Origin: Voacanga thouarsii
Taxonomy: Eukaryota; Streptophyta; Magnoliopsida; Gentianales; Apocynaceae
Direction of reading: 5' to 3'
Length of the DNA: 64,000 nt
Assembly: GCA_026120185.1 (NCBI GenBank)
Contig: JANUWF010001475.1
Location: forward strand, 558,001 to 622,000
Part shown: positions 1 through 12,481 of the stretch, in pieces
How positions within the stretch are numbered: the first letter of the stretch is position 1
How the letters are laid out: each line of letters opens with the position of its first letter
Notes under the pieces: generated by a model
Databases searched by the model: none
The model's input: the letters and a program-made list of their open reading frames with translations, nothing else
Told to the model about the DNA's origin: nothing
Program-made: the position numbers and the translations under genes

Positions 1-210
1 ACCCTTATTGTCACTCCCAAAGTTTTTTCTTATGTCATTATTCTGCCCTTGGTTCTTTAACATCACTGGTAGGCTAAATTATCTGGAAATCTTTAATTCT
101 TAAATGATTTTTGGTAAGCATTTCTTCTCTAACTAAAAGAGATCTATAAAGAATGAATGGTGCAGATTTTTTCCCAACTTAATCTAATTACATTCCTCTC
201 TATTCCATAG

Positions 211-2585
211 GCTGGATTGGGGGGAGCACGAGATGCAACTAATGTCATTTCAAGTTCTACTCTTGCTGCATCAATCATCACAACAATTGGTGAGGAACAT
301 CTTGCTGCTCTTGGGGGTTCCTTGGAAAGTATTGCGGTTGCAAAGTCAGGAATAATCAAAGATGGACGCCCAGTTAGGTGGTTCTTCTTTATAATCCTCT
401 TCTCCTATTGTATACTTTGAACTGGTTACTGCTTTAAGATTACTGCATTCATAAATTAACTCTGAATTGCTTTGTGTGACTAATCTGCATACTGCTTACT
501 CTTGTGTAATGAACGGTGGACATTCTGTGCTGAGTAACTTGATTATGCAAATTGTAGCCACTAACTTGGCTAAGGTAATGGAATGTTTTATGTTGAGGCA
601 GAGAAGATAGTCATCCAAATATCTATCAAAACTGATGCCAAATGTAATTTCTTCTTGACGTTTGTTGTACAATATCATGCTTGACATCTTTCTTTTTTTC
701 TCACCGTCTAAGCTGCAATTCAGTTATACTTATTAGTGTGGTTGCCCTCAGTTATATGGTGTATGCAGGAACTTGCTTTTAAGTTCCCTTTCATTTTATG
801 TTCAACGATTATTCTGGACTTCTCATAAAGTGGTTAAATCTTCAGCTGGTTCTAGGTGGGCCCTTCCTTCCACACATTGAGCATATTCTCCGTGACAAAG
901 CATCCATTTTTTCTTCTCCGGTTGTATCAGCATCTGATACTGCAAACAGAAGTATTCTCAAAAGTCTTGACAAAACATATGGCACACCTCGCCAATCTTG
1001 CGATATTGTGCTTCAGATTGAGAAGGACCTTCAGCTGGTATTCAAGGATCAAATTAGTGTTAACTTTTTTAGACTTGTCATTTTTTTTGCTTGCATGCTA
1101 ATTTGCAATCTTCTCTTTACTTTGTCTCCCCCCCATGCAAAAAAAAAAAAAAAAAATGAACTTCTAATGTTGCTTATCATGTAGCTGATTGAGTTGCTTG
1201 ATGTGAAATTGTTGATGCTTGGATCACACCAACTTAAGAATGCTGTAACTGCCACTTGTGCAGCACTCTGTCTCCGTGGTCAAGGTGAGAAATTGACTTT
1301 GCCACTGATATAATGGTATCAAAACATGCCAGATGCAGAACTGGGGGGAGGGGATAGGGTGTGGCAGCTGCTGGTCCAAAATTTTTGGAAGTGTACTACT
1401 TTCCATAGGAAAAAGTATTTTCAGAAAAGTCCTTCGCCTCTACCTTTTACACCTACAAAAATTTTCCAAAATTTTGGACATCATCCTCTTGATGTATACC
1501 CCATCCCCAACTTCAAGAATGGGTACAACTTGTGATTAATCTCTAAACTTGAATTGATTTATTCTCTTCTTTTCTGGATATTTCAGGGTGGAGATTATCA
1601 AATGACTCCATTCGTGCTGGTCTCGAAAGGGCATTTCTGCCTGGTAGAAACCAAATTTTAACTCCAAAAGAGGCAGAGATGTTAGGACTACCTGGGACAA
1701 CTATACTTGTTGATGGAGGTTGAGTTCTGCTTAAATCTAACACAGGAATATTCTTTATTAAGACTGTTGTGACATTCAATCACTTTCATGGAGCATGATG
1801 ATGTTGCACCAACCTTTTTCAGCTCATACCAAGGAATCTGCCAGAGCCTTAGCCAGTACTATTGAGATGGTATTTCCAGGAAGAGAATTAGTTCTGGTGG
1901 TTGCTATGGCAAATGACAAAGATCATTTAGGTTTTGCACGAGAACTACTTACAGGTACAACTTTCTACTTGGATCGCTGATTTTTTTTTCCTTTCCTTGT
2001 TGACATGATTATCAAAATTTATGACATCAGGGCCCAGAGGATGGTCCTTCATATCTGAACATGGTTTGTATGGCAAAGTACCCAAGTTAATGCTCCCCTG
2101 GCAAGAAGTACCTTTAGGTTTTATTTTTATGTTCTCTTGCCCGGGTACCTTTTGTAATAGGTTGAACTTACTGGGAAAAAGCACTATATGCAACATAACT
2201 TTTATCCCCCTTTTTTTGGTCTGAGTTCTTCGCAGTTAAAGGTTTGGATGCTGTACTGTTCACCGAAGTTAGCATTGCTGGAGATAAATCTCGAACAGCT
2301 TCAGTATCCTCATTAAGAGTAAGTTGGATCCAAGCATGCAGAGAGATGGGCATTCGCACTCTTGACTACAGAATTGGTGAACATGAACATTTTATGGATC
2401 AAGAGATTCATTTGAATGAGAGGTTGGATTTTCAAGGCATATTGTTTGCTGAGGGCTCATTGGTAGCTTGTATCAAAGCTGGACGTCAAATACTTGGTAG
2501 AAGAACAAAGGGCCAATCCGGATTCATTGTGGTTACAGGGTCTTTGCATGTCGTTTCAGCCATACTTGGCTCTCTCAAGGGGTAA
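211..2585 (+). CDS. Dihydrofolate synthetase / folylpolyglutamate synthase-type (FolC family), 5'-truncated by the window edge
   Basis: This enzyme family ligates glutamate to dihydropteroate (or to folates) with ATP in one-carbon metabolism; the closest plant match I recall is the mitochondrial DHFS of Arabidopsis (GLA1). I read six exons: 211-372, 846-1037, 1185-1284, 1587-1718, 1823-1954 and 2236-2585, 355 codons plus stop, all with GT-AG borders and consistent phase. Visible family blocks are [16 protein letters not shown] followed by KSGIIK (Mur-ligase central domain), [34 protein letters not shown], and [12 protein letters not shown] at the start of the C-terminal domain. The last exon encodes [12 protein letters not shown] and ends at TAA 2583-2585. 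The first visible intron needs the donor at 373 (CCA|GTTAGG); a donor five bases later would break the frame. The first exons and the P-loop lie left of the window. Bases 2581-2587 (GGTAAGC) also look like a splice donor, so an alternative 3' end is possible. Confidence 0.85.
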
Positions 2586-3349
2586 GCCTTGTTTGGTGAG
2601 GAGTTTGCATGTATTCTTCCCGGCACACTTTTCCTTGTGAATTTATTGAGCATACTGTTTCATTTATTGGAAACATTTTGCTTTTAGTCACGTATCAGGA
2701 AAAAGAAAAACATTTCTTTGGATATTGAGAATAAGCAAAACATGTATATTATTTATTGCCAATAACTTATCATCATGTAGTAGTGAAAACTCTGATGATT
2801 ATGAGGGATTGTCACGTGATTTGAATGCTTGAGACTTTCGTGTGGTTCTGACTTTCATAATGTTTTGTCATGCAGAGGTTGGACATTAAAAAATTCCAGC
2901 TTTGAACTGCTATAAGATTTATTTGTGATTCTACTTGCGGAACTCAAAGAGAAAAAACTTTCACAATGAAGCAGAGGAACCAGCTTTAGTGGTTTTGTGG
3001 CGTTTACTGCCATACGAGTGCACATGTTATTAGCAGCAAGGATCATTTACAAGCATAATATAAAGCATGGCTTTGTATCTGACAGCGAGCATTAGGCGCA
3101 CAAACGGGCTTCCGCCGAAGAGCTTCATGCCCTGGTGCACTAAAAAATAGACAACTCTGATCACTGAAGGCCCTTTGTCAAGTGTGATCTGATTTTCCAT
3201 AGGGATAGGACAAAGTAAGGGAGGGGGAAGGAGAGGAAGAGAGAGAATTGAGACCTGTTTGGATAGGGACGTTAGAAGGTGCAAGAGGTTGGACAAGAAA
3301 GCACACTTATAAGGTGTAAGTGAGAATCTATAACTTTTCACTGAATAGG
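2586..3349. other. Downstream region of the folate-ligase gene up to the LINE
   Basis: No coding signal is visible. The first few hundred bases are probably 3' UTR or a 3' UTR intron, because a good donor-like GTAAGC sits on the stop codon. The purine-rich stretch around 3215-3255 is low complexity. The exact left end of the LINE could not be fixed. Confidence 0.4.
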
Positions 3350-3563
3350 TTTTCTTCTTGTTCTCTCCTCTGAGTAGAACTTCTTCCTTGTTCCTTAGAA
3401 CATCTCTGCTGCTACTTTTGCTACTGTTAACTCCTTCGACACATCTTGTACACCCAAATCCGTTTCAAACATCTTCACACAACCTTAGTTTTCTTTTTGC
3501 ATGCTATCTACATAAGCCGAGAATACTGATCCTATTGGCACCCTCTTCCTTTCCCCAAACAAT

Positions 3564-4210
3564 TTGAATGTATCTCCTCCTTTAGTTTCTGCTCTGGCCC
3601 TCAAGATTCTATCCAACAAAAGATATGATCTGTTGACAGTTCGGGCGATATTAGAGGTAGCTTGGAAGCTGAGGGAACCTTCTGTCTTCTCCTTCCTTGA
3701 TGTTAACACGTTCCTCTGTTCGTTTGCTTCCAATGTTGGTAAAAATCTCATCTACTCGTTAGGTCCTTGGAATCTAAAAAGTGCCCTTATTGTATTAAGA
3801 GAATGGCCATCTCACATTTCATTTGAGGAATTAGAATTTAACTCGGTTCATTTATGGGTACAAGTTCATAAGCTTCCTCTGAATTAGATGACTCTTGAAA
3901 ATGCTCAGATCATTGGCAACTTCATTGGTCGTTTCCTAGCATCTGATAAAGCTCAGTGTTCTAGTGGACTTCCCCAACGTTTTCTCTGAATCCAAGTAGA
4001 ACTATTTGTTAGCTCTCCATTACTGTCTGGTTTTTTCCTGCCATGGGAAAATGATTCACCAGCTTGGATTTCATTCAAATTTGAACGACTTGCAGATTTT
4101 TGCTACTCTTGTGGAAGATTTGGACATGAAGAAGGAGAGTGTCAACATGCATCAGATGTCCCCTTTGGTCCCCTTGATTCACGTCAGGCATTTGGCCATT
4201 GGATGAGAGT
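3564..4210 (+). pseudogene. LINE ORF1 remnant: DUF4283-like region plus CCHC zinc knuckle
   Basis: The frame from 3564 reads through a region with the DUF4283 pattern of plant LINE ORF1 proteins: a GPWN motif, then a LREWP-type segment and the VQVHKLPLN block. A stop follows at about 3885 and another near 3987. In the third frame, bases 4101-4142 encode the knuckle CYSCGRFGHEEGEC, which fits C-x2-C-x4-H-x4-C. In active elements this protein coats the RNA. The reading frame is broken at least three times, so it is a pseudogene. Confidence 0.75.
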
Positions 4211-5318
4211 AGTGAGCCCCTATTCTTCTCGGAGCATAGCGCAGTTTTCAGTCCACCTTTCCGAAATTGGTTCAGCTTCAACCCGTCGGTGTACATCCGA
4301 GAACAATTACACTGATGCCCGGTCAGATGTTGGTCCACTGTCCAGTAGGGCCTCGGTTCCATCACGAATTCACCTAAATTGTCTACACCAGTGGTACCTG
4401 CTCCCATATATCATTGTTTGTCCTCAGTAAACACTTTGGCCATATCTTGACCTACTCCTCCACTTTCTTCTCTGATTTCGGAACCTGCTCCCACAACTAC
4501 ATCCTCTACTTTAACTTCTTCTTCTATGGCTTTTTCCAGCTTAACGAATTCAGGAATATCTACTGTGGCATCTGTACACGAAAGTGTTTCTTGCATAACT
4601 ACAAATGCCTGGCCAATTCCCATACCTACAACCACAACCATGATTTCATCTTCAACCACTACATTGTCCACTACCTCCCCACTGATTCCAGTTCCACTGA
4701 CCGAAGTCCCTATGCCCGAACTGATTTCTATTTTTGACACAATGGAAGTTCATCTCTCACCTAAGATTGATCGTAATGTTTCATTGCCAATTATTAGTCA
4801 GGCTTCATGCATGCCTTTGAGCAGTAAATATAAAATATCAGGGTTTTCGGATCTCCCTAGGCCTCTCAAACATGGTTATGCGTTAGCGTAGCTGGGTAAA
4901 AGACCTTCCTTTTCTAGTCTACCCATCCCAAAAAAAGTAAACAGACCCCTCCTGTTAGTAGCATCTCAATTCCAGGTCCTAATTAGGAGTTTCCGTCGAC
5001 ATGCATTTCAAATCACCTTAGTCCAGATGAGCTTGGTATGGTCTCCTTCCTCTCCCATTTTCAACTAACATCCCATATTGTACAGGCTTCATCCTCTTCA
5101 ACTATTCCATTTTCAACGAACCTGGATCAGACTCCACCGGAGTCAAAGGAGAATGTAGTTCTTATCCGAAGGAGATTTATTCATGTTAAACGTCTTGCAC
5201 GTAAGGGATTGGTCGGCTCAACTCTTGAGCGACAAAATGATAAGGGGGTACCTTTTTCTACTGTTGATCTCTCTATTGAGGTTGAGGAGGCGAGCCAATC
5301 CAGGCCCCCACAGTCCCT
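4211..5318 (+). pseudogene. LINE spacer / ORF1 C-terminal remnant
   Basis: Open stretches such as 4526-4891 and 5038-5325 are rich in Ser, Thr and Pro, the low-complexity composition common at the C-terminus of plant LINE ORF1 proteins. They lead directly to the endonuclease start at 5319, with the 5038 frame overlapping it by a few bases. I see no recognisable domain. Assignment rests on position between the zinc knuckle and the endonuclease. Confidence 0.45.
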
Positions 5319-6068
5319 ATGTTAGTCTTTGCTTGGAACTGCCAAGGACTTTCTCAGTCTAAGGCAGTGAGAGCCCTGCGAGTATTTGTTAACTCGCATA
5401 GGCCTGATATTTTATTTTTATCTGAAATAAAATTTTCCTCCTTTGCAAGAATTTCACAGATTGTGATTGCGGTTGGATTTCCAGATTTTCATTTTGTTCC
5501 TACTACTGGTTATGCGAGTGGTCTAGCAATGTGTTGGCGACCAAATATTGATCTACAAATTATAGCTTCCAACAATACTTTGATCACTTGCCTGATATTT
5601 TCTGCTCAACTTGGCTCTCCTTGGCAATTTACTGGTATTTATGGTCCTTGTATCTATTCTCAGAAATAACGATTTTGGAAGGATCTTTCAGATATTGGCA
5701 GAGGATTTTCTAGACCTTGGTTGATCTTGAGAGACTTTAATAGTATAATGCTTGCTACTGAAAAACATGGTGGACGCCTATTTTGTTCTCCTGCATATGG
5801 GGGTTTCTATTCTTTTGTGGATACTGTTGGGCTAATTGATTTGGGGTTTATTGGATTTCTATTTACTTGGAATAATAAAAGATCCGAAAAAGCGAACATC
5901 CAGGTTCGTCTGGATAGGGGTCTTGTAAATGAAGCTTGGTGTGTTCTGTTTCCCCGGGCATCGGTCTCCCACCTTACTACTTTTTCCTCAGGCCATGAAC
6001 CTCTCATTCTAGATACTTCTCCTCCATTTGAACGGTTGCTTAAACCTTTCCGTTTTGAGACTATATAG
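5319..6068 (+). pseudogene. LINE ORF2 endonuclease (EEP family) remnant
   Basis: The frame opens with MLVFAWNCQGL, the classic start of plant LINE ORF2, and then shows LFLSEIK with the metal-binding Glu. After a stop at about 5667 it resumes with ILRDFNSIM (usual GDFN, here RDFN), FLFTWNN and SGHEPLIL, where the catalytic SDH triad reads SGH. The family nicks target DNA at the start of target-primed reverse transcription. Loss of the conserved Asp in the last motif plus the stop mean that this copy is inactive. Confidence 0.8.
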
Positions 6069-6069
6069 A

Positions 6070-7673
6070 CACGTAATAATTCTTCTCATGATATTGTTTT
6101 GTCAGCATAGTTAATTCCTGTTCGGGGGTCACCTCTTTTGGCTCTAGTTTCTAGTATTACAAATGCTAAACAGACTCTTAATCTTGGAATAAATCAGTCT
6201 TTGGTGTTATCCAGCAGAAAATATTTGAGCTCCGTAGGGAGATTGATAACTTTCAGTCTCTTCCCCAATCCTCTCTTGTCTTGAAAAAGGAACAGTCTCT
6301 ACAAATGGCCTTGGATGAGCAACTGAAAAGAGAGCAACTACTATGGTGGAACAAAGCAAAGCTATCCTGGCTGGAAGATGGTGATGCTAATACTCACTTC
6401 TTTCATTTTTCAACTATTATACATAGAAGACATAACCACATTGATTCTCTACTTATTGGAGATGACGAATGGCGGACAAATTGGGATGGTATTGGTCAAG
6501 CTTTTGAACAATACTATTGTAATCTATTCTCTTCCACTATCCCTCAGTTCCCCTCTGACCTCAACAATCTCATTTCTCCAACTATCACAACTGTGCAAAA
6601 TGAGGTACTCTGTTCTATTCCTTTTGCTGAGTTTATTCGCCAAACAATTTTTGATATGCAGGTTGGAAAAAGTCCTGGTCCTGATGGTATGAGTCCCTAT
6701 TTTTTCAAAATCTACTAGTACATTGTTGAAGCAAGGGTAGTTGCTGCAGTTCAGTATTTTTTTATTCATGGGAAAATATTAAAGTTTATAAATCATACTT
6801 TCATCTCTCTTATCCCGAAAAGGGATGCAGCTTACAGAGTTAACCATTTCCGGCCCATTGCTCTATGTAATGTCATTTATAAGGTTATCTCTAAAATTTT
6901 TGCAGATCGTATAAAACCTTTGCTGGAGAAGGCCTATGATAAAGTGGAATGAACTCTTCTTATCTGGATTCTCCAATGTCATGGCTTTAAAGATCGATTT
7001 ACCTACCTTATTTTGGAGTGTGTATCTTTTGTTTTCTTTTTAGTACTAATTAATGGTTCTCCTTTTAGTTTCTTTCAAAATTTCAGAGGTCTCCGACAAA
7101 GGGATCCGTTATCTCCATCACTGTTTGTATTGTACTTTAATTTGCTATCTAGGATGCTTACTATTGCTGAGTCCAACCACTTTCTCCATGGTGTAAAAAT
7201 TCGACGTAACTGCCCTTACATTTCCCACCTTATGTATGCGGATGATTTGATCCTTTTTTGTAGAGCATCTGTAACCGAGGCACAGGTAGTACAACGAGCT
7301 GTTGGATACTTGTTGCAGATGGTCTGATTTATCTATTAATTTTGCTAAATCTGCAATTCACTTTAGTAGGAATGTGGAGCCCTCACTAAAACTTTCTATA
7401 CGCTCTATTATTCACGTGTTCGAATGTGATCATACTAGTACTTATTTGGGAGCTCCATTCTGTAAGAAATCTTCAAAGGTTGTGGCATTTCAAGGTTTGG
7501 TGAAAAGACTCCGACAAAAGATCAGTGGTTGGAAAATTAATACTCTATCACAGGCTAGTCGTTCTGTGCTAATTAAGAATGTTGCTCAAGCATTTCCTAT
7601 CCATGTTATGCAATGTTTTCTTCTCCTAACTTCCATCTATAACAAATTGGATGCTATAATGCGGGACTTTTAG
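6070..7673 (+). pseudogene. LINE ORF2 reverse transcriptase remnant with internal deletion
   Basis: The open stretch 6281-6718 gives the pre-RT region (WLEDGDANTHFFH) and motif 1 (GKSPGPDGMSPYFFK). Further on come FRPIALCNVIYKVISK, AYDKVEW, GLRQRDPLSPSLFVL and the catalytic YADDLILF at about 7236-7259, then the C-terminal region to 7673. Stops lie at 6716, 6949, 7325 and 7671. Near 6930 the sequence jumps from the RIKPLL block straight to AYDKVEW, so the usual palm segment with a QSAF-type motif is missing. Confidence 0.8.
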
Positions 7674-8561
7674 TGGGGTTATAAAGAGGACTCAGGCCGG
7701 CACTTATACCTCAAAGCTTGGGATACCATTTGTGTCCCTAAAAACAATGGTGGTCTGGGATTTCGAAAAACGTCGGATAATAATTTAGCTTTGCTCTCGA
7801 AACTTTCTTGGCAACTATACATTGATCCTCATCGTCCTTGGGTCAATCTAATCCGATCTAAATACCTCTGTGGGAGATGATTGCTAGATATGGAATGATG
7901 TCCTAGTGAGTCCTCCTAAATTTGGAAAGGTATCTGGAAAAGTAAAGAGGTATTGGAGGTAAGAATATGTTATCGTATTGGTCATGATTCGTTGGTTAAT
8001 ATTTGGGAAAATCTATGGATCCCAGGCCTTCCTACTCATCGTCTTCCCTCGGTTCTGATAACTCAACAAAATCTGAGTGTTGTTCGAGATCTCATGACTT
8101 CTGATCAACATAGATGGGACTATAACCTCATTTCTAATCTGTTTCCACCATCCATTGCTCGGGAAATCATGAAAATTTATATTCTCCAAATTGGGAAACC
8201 CGATTCGCCGGTATGGGCTCCCTCCAAGTCAAGGAGATTTTCTGTTAAGTATGCTTACAGAATTATTCATCAGCTAAGGCACAATCCTAACACCTCCTTC
8301 TCCCATGTCACATCTTTATCATCTACTCCTCTCCCCTGCACAATGTGGAAAGATCTGTGGTCTTCTGGTCCACATGATCGACACAAGCATTTCTTATGGC
8401 GTGTGGTTTCTCATTTACTGCCTACTAAGTCTAGATTGGCCCGGGTTATGGATTTGATAGATCAATCTTGTCATATAACATATATGTCAGTCTTCTACAG
8501 CAAGTCTGGAGCATCTTTTTCTACTCTATCCCCTTTCAAAGTGTTTATAGTGACATTCTAA
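7674..8561 (+). pseudogene. LINE ORF2 C-terminal region with zf-RVT domain
   Basis: The frame around 7741-7860 gives the GGLGFRK-type and LSKLSWQLY blocks that follow the RT in plant LINEs. The open stretch 7953-8561 gives a WENLWIPGLP motif and then RFSVKYAYRI and MWKDLWSSGPHDRHKHFLWRV, the zf-RVT pattern of plant LINE proteins. Several stops separate these blocks. The function of the domain in the family is unclear beyond probable nucleic acid binding. Confidence 0.7.
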
Positions 8562-8867
8562 ATGGCAATTTCGAGTAGACAAATTTTCAACCTGGAAAGT
8601 GGAAGACTAGGTTAAGGAACTGCTGAATTCAGAAAATTCTATCCCTTTCCCAAGTGAGACTAAGAGAGAGTGTTTCTAAACTATACTGTGGTGTTGATGG
8701 AACAAGTGTGGAAATATAGAAATCAATTGCGTTCAGGAGAGGGTTCTCAATAGTGGATTGTGATCTCTACTTATATCGCTAGGACATCTAAGATCTACTG
8801 GGATGTTGGTCTTAGTCGACATTGGAGGAGGAAAACCCTATATCTTCCCCGATCTTGGCAGGCTCCT

Positions 8868-9237
8868 CCAATCCCCTATATCAAAGTCAATTTTGACATT
8901 GCTTTTTAAGATGGGATTGTGATTTCTGCCTGTGTATTTAGGGATCATTTGGGTCATGTTCTTTGGATTTAGACTAGGAAAGAATATGCTAGTGATGCTT
9001 TTGTTGCCTATAATGCTGCATTGATCGCATATGTGACCGACATCTCTAAAGTTATCTTTGAAGGTGACTCTCTCAATGTCAAAAGGGTAATAGCTAGCGT
9101 TCACTTAGCAGAGGAATGGCTTGGTAAAGGATCGATAGATGTTGTGAAGTATATGCTCAGTGAAAGAAAATTTTAGAAGTATGTTTATGTCCCTAGGTCT
9201 GGGAATGTATATGCTCATAAAATTGTTAAATGAGCAA
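8868..9237 (+). pseudogene. LINE RNase H domain remnant
   Basis: In one frame the sequence reads KVNFDIAF, stop, DGIVISACVFRD, then LGHVLW, and later VIFEGDSLNVKRVI, matching the plant LINE type I RNase H pattern with its first Asp (FD) and the EGDS Asp. The usual EAxA-type Glu position reads NAAL, and stops occur at about 8907, 8970 and 9174. The domain would remove RNA from the hybrid during retrotransposition; here it is dead. Confidence 0.65.
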
Positions 9238-12196
9238 AACTTCACAATTATTTGGTTATATATCCCCATCCCTTATTCCTCCTGCCGTTTTTTGTAATCA
9301 TGGAAGAACCTTTTCGATCCCTCAATCGGGTCCTGTAGTCTGAGGAGACGGTTGCTTCCTCTTCTACTTCTTCTAAAATACAAGGCTAACTCTTTATCGA
9401 GAAAAAAAAAAAAAGATATATGGAGAGAGAAGTTAATGTTAAGAAAAGGTAAAATCAAAATGAAATCGACTAATTTGGTATGCTCTGTGTATTAAGCGTG
9501 CGGACTTCCACATCTTTCTAACTCGAATGGGAATCATTGGAACAATTCCCCCTTCTTGTATTGTTACCTGTCAAGTGTCAACCAAATACCCTAAAATCTT
9601 TGCCACTGTTTTCTCTCATCTCTGGCTTTCCTGCATGCTCAAGTCAACTTAGAACTTTTTAAACTTTGAATATCCTACCTAGGAAGATTAGTTTGCACTG
9701 CAGTGACTGTACATTATTAAATTTAGGAATCTTGTTTGATTTTGCTGGATAAGAACCAGGAGAACAGAAATACATCCAACCGGTGGATGTTATAGAAAAA
9801 TTGAACACTTATTGTTAGGGGACCGAGTCATTCCTTAAAACTATGATGCTTGCGCATGCCTCATCGCCGTCTTGGCTTCCGAGCTCAAAATTACATCTTG
9901 CCAACCACCTCCCTTCCTGATCAGTCACTATCGACCAAAAGAAATTTTCCTTATAGTTTATACTTTGAATGCGCTTACCTGCTAGCACCTAAACAAGTCC
10001 CGGCAAGATATCTCGTTCTAGGCTTCACTTAGGAAGACAATTACAATCCAAACTAGACATATATGACCCCCCCCCCCCCCCCCAAAAAAAAACACACACA
10101 CACACAAACAAATATGCTGCCAACTACGGACTACATCGCTACTATGTGACATGGAGAGGGACCTGAGGATTTAAGTTCTTCGATCTTCATTATGCTGGCT
10201 GTCCCATGTCTGAAATTTGCATGCTAAATCATCTGCAATCCATGAAACGAGTGTTCCCCAGAAGGCCACAACCATTATTTACTCACAACGATAAAGTACA
10301 TAAGTACGGACGGAAAAATAAAGTGTTGGTGCTCCTGGCTGGAAGGCCGGTGCGAGCACATCACAGTAAACAACGGAAGCAAGCAGCAATTAGCAAGAAC
10401 AAGATTAAGGCATGCATGAAAGTTAGCCAAATTAATGGTGTCCGTATTGATATGATAGCTGCAAGAATTATCCTTGTTTTCACCATTGATGGAATTTCAA
10501 CAGCTTTATGTGGACATTTCTTCAAGAATGTCTGCCTGTACTAGTTCATGGATGGATAGGCCAAAATTTTACAAGCTTGCGTACAGTAAGCAGACAGCGA
10601 TGCATGATTCTACCGTGCCGGTATTTATTTAGTGTCTTCTGGGTGATATAACACGCAGAAACTTTCACGCAGATATTAAACTACGCTCTACCCTCATATG
10701 ATATCAACATAAAAAATACCACAACATGCACGCTGAGATGAAAAGGGGGCTGCACCGGCCACCAATACATTCACCTCCCAACCGTTATAGGTTATGACGG
10801 GTGACCTGACATCAAAATGGGGCGTAGAAATCTATTTCGTATTCAAGAACGTAGGGTCCCTTTCAACCAAGAAATCAGAAATGGTGGCAGAATTCCTTGT
10901 GTAACCTCTTTTGATCCCAGTAACTCCCAGAATTTTAGCTAGAATTTTTTAATGCTCAAATGTTTTACCTGTGTTGGTAAAGCGATGTAAAGCCTAGGAA
11001 AGTTAAAATTTCTGACATTGTTGTAGTAAGTTAGAATGCTCATACCTTTCGCGGCTCGAATTTAATGTTGTTTCAGATTGAAATGAATGAAGTTAGGAGG
11101 ACCCGCTTATTTACTTCATCTTTGTTTTCAAAAATTGTCTCACATTGCCATTTAATACCGTGTTCAGAACTCTGTTGAGCATATAATTCACACTATAGGC
11201 TCTACTTTGATGAGGTTAGGCAGTAATAGGGGGAAGATGGAACTCTTGGATTCGTACGTGCATGTAATGTGAGGGGAAGCATAAGGTGTTACTGAACTGA
11301 TTCCTGGAAAATGTGATGCTGCCCCAATGGAATTTAAGAAGCACCAAATACGGGAAGACAGAATGACCAAAGCAGGTTTCCTTCATTGGATGGCAATAAC
11401 ATCTTTATCTGACCTTTTTTTTTATGCAGTAATATTTGCGCGTAGAACTAAATGAATATTTGTTACTAATTCATTTATGTCTATATTAAGACTTTCTGTA
11501 GTAGTAGTATGTGTATATTTAATACTTATATGTCTAATCAGAATTAATGTATATATACATCACGCTTACGATTATGTGTGTGCATTTACACAGAATGGAA
11601 TCATGATCATTAGATGTTGAAAAAGTCCATGCTAACGAGAACATGATACCACATGACCGGTGGTTCACATTCCGGCCGCCAAGACATTTTGGTTCACATT
11701 CCTTCTGGTCTCTGAGTTCTTGCTTGTACAGCTGTAAATTACTCTGAGAATGGCTGTCAAATAGCTTCTAATTCAACTTACTGTAAAACTCCATGTCTGT
11801 TGAAGATGAGATTGTTCATAAATGGTTATTTTCTCCAAGCCTAAAGAGCTCCCCGTCATTGAGATGGCTGGTGGTTGGTAGCCAAAGTTGCAGGTCTTGC
11901 TTAATTTGGCTCATGCTCTGATATTATACTAATGAATAGGACAGAACCATGCATGCTCATCTGCTTTTCTCTTCTGAATTCAGCACTTTCGGAGAGAGAG
12001 AGAGAGTTGTTGAAGATGGTAAATGCGAAAAACGAAAGCTCATGGCAAAAATTTGGATTCATTAGAAAGTACTTGCAATGATAAATCCAAAGTCGTCCTC
12101 TTCACAAAACGCAATCCCATGCTGACCCTGCAATTACTCCTTGCTCGTCTCTGAGAACAGACCCTGCCACCGACGCCACGATATTCTGCGCAGTGC

Positions 12197-12202
<6 letters not shown>

Positions 12203-12230
<28 letters not shown>
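12203..12230. repeat. (AG)n microsatellite
   Basis: Uninterrupted AG dinucleotide run read directly from the sequence. A related (AC)n/(TC)n run lies about 240 bases downstream. Confidence 0.9.
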
Positions 12231-12239
<9 letters not shown>

Positions 12240-12447
12240 GAATTCATATTGATATTCTAGCACTTACAAGTTGATTGGAAAATTTAATTGTAAATCATAG
12301 GAGGCACGGAGATGCCGTGTCTGCGCATTGAAGGCCTTCCTTCATGAAGATCTCTATTAACAGACAAGTTGCAGGCTTTGCACTGTACCCAATCCTCATC
12401 TCCTTCATCTGCCTTCTTCATCCTCATTAACTTCATCTCGCAGAACA

Positions 12448-12481
12448 CATACACACACACACACACACACTCTCTCTCTCT
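12448..12481. repeat. Compound (AC)n(TC)n microsatellite
   Basis: A run of AC units passes directly into CT/TC units and then GTGTAC. It is a compound dinucleotide repeat that is likely to be length-variable between individuals. Confidence 0.9.

Larger units (their letters stand above)
3350..9414 (+). mobile_element. Decayed L1-type non-LTR retrotransposon (LINE)
   Basis: The segment carries, in order and on one strand, an ORF1-like nucleic-acid-binding region, an apurinic endonuclease, a reverse transcriptase with a YADD box, a zf-RVT region and an RNase H region. It ends in a poly-A tract at 9402-9414. This is the layout of plant L1-type LINEs with an RNase H domain. Every region has in-frame stops or frameshifts, and one RT segment is deleted, so it cannot move by itself. 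The 5' limit is an estimate; I could not find a convincing target-site duplication. Confidence 0.85.

Noticed and set aside
10206..10544. 112-codon open frame in intergenic DNA
   Set aside because: No family pattern, no splice partners and composition like its surroundings; probably chance.
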